Shown here piece by piece: positions 5,600 to 6,037 of a DNA stretch of 6,037 nt (position 1 is its first letter; each line of letters starts with the position of its first letter). The notes under the pieces are model-generated. The model had not been told where the DNA came from and searched no databases. It saw only the letters and a program-made list of their open reading frames with translations. Origin of the DNA: Leptospiraceae bacterium. GTDB taxonomy: Bacteria > Spirochaetota > Leptospiria > Leptospirales > Leptonemataceae. The stretch covers positions 1 through 6,037 of the forward strand of contig JAGRNC010000170.1 in assembly GCA_020440935.1 (NCBI GenBank), read 5' to 3'. Both the position numbers and the translations under genes were made by a program.

Positions 5600-6037
5600 G
5601 CGAAAAAATAAAATGGACGCGTATCGCGCTTAAGTTTCGTAAATAGAAGCTTAGCGAATAGTGCGGTATTCCTGACGCAAAAAGAGAGTGCATTTGGTGT
5701 ATTTTATTTTGTTGAACTGATGCGTAGCGAATCCCTGAATAATTGCACAGTGGCCCCTGCGAAAGAGCATTAAGATATTGCCTCATCGCTTCTGGATTTA
5801 TGACGTGGGCGCAGATGGTTTGGTATTCGAGCGAATGCAATGTATAGCTCTTCCTGAGTTCCGTAGCGGTGAATGGGCGGCTGCTTGGGCGCATGGTCTG
5901 CCGCATTAGCTATGCGGTGAAGCAAATACTGAATTCATAGCATCCAATGAGGGTCGAAACGCTGTTAAAGAATACATATGTCATGAATGAGCAACGCCTG
6001 GGACTCTGGCGCTGCGTGTTCTTGAAAGACTGTGGTG
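5600..6037. other. Right-edge region without a convincing gene
   Basis: I find no supported gene, tRNA or mobile element here. Frames on both strands are short or lack a ribosome binding site and protein-like composition. One plus-strand frame opens at ATG 5947 and runs off the edge (MRVETLLKNTYVMNEQ...), giving 30 residues, but has no ribosome binding site; it could be the start of a gene or chance. A small hairpin pairs CCGCAT (5901-5906) with ATGCGG (5912-5917) without a T-tract. Confidence 0.5.

Noticed and set aside
5373..5906. 177-residue minus-strand frame upstream of and overlapping lipoprotein copy 2
   Set aside because: It runs through the promoter and leader, then into the copy 2 signal-peptide codons in another frame. 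The composition is not protein-like, and copy 2 itself has a strong ribosome binding site and a clean signal peptide.
1..6037. CRISPR array, insertion sequence, tRNA or rRNA
   Set aside because: I saw no spaced repeat series, transposase motifs, terminal repeats, or tRNA/rRNA-like conserved segments on either strand.

Overview
This 6.0 kb window looks like chromosomal DNA of a diderm bacterium. My best guess is a spirochete of the order Leptospirales with moderate GC (Leptonema- or Turneriella-like). That guess rests on three things seen here: a FadL-type outer-membrane protein, several lipoproteins, and a pair of lipoproteins whose lipidated cysteine is followed by an acidic stretch and a Leu/Ala-rich segment, a style familiar from Leptospira. 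The genus is an inference.

Layout. At the left edge (1-371, +) is the C-terminal part of a FadL/OmpP1-type outer-membrane transporter. It is followed, 50 nt later, by a complete DNA polymerase IV gene (dinB, 422-1630, +), whose start region can fold into a stem-loop. dinB converges on a minus-strand block, and the two stop ends overlap by 13 bp. Read in its own direction (right to left), the minus-strand block holds: lipoprotein copy 2 (5488-4640) with its own strong intrinsic terminator (4629-4599); lipoprotein copy 1 (4339-3476); a membrane-anchored trypsin-like serine protease (3518-2799) whose start overlaps the end of copy 1 by 43 nt; an unrecognised 56-residue protein (2742-2572); and a secreted, probably outer-membrane beta-barrel protein (2475-1618). 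About 550 bases at the right edge hold the copy 2 promoter and leader, then no convincing gene.

How it may work together. The close spacing from copy 1 to the barrel gene suggests one transcription unit of four genes, three of them for envelope proteins (lipoprotein, protease, barrel). Copy 2 is a paralogue of copy 1 transcribed separately. A terminator-like hairpin lies just after the copy 1 stop codon, inside the protease signal-peptide codons, and may make protease expression an attenuated fraction of lipoprotein expression.

The most unusual content is the tandem pair of Ser/Thr-rich lipoproteins, with six conserved cysteines besides the lipidated one, and their link to an exported protease. 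I do not recognise this family by name.
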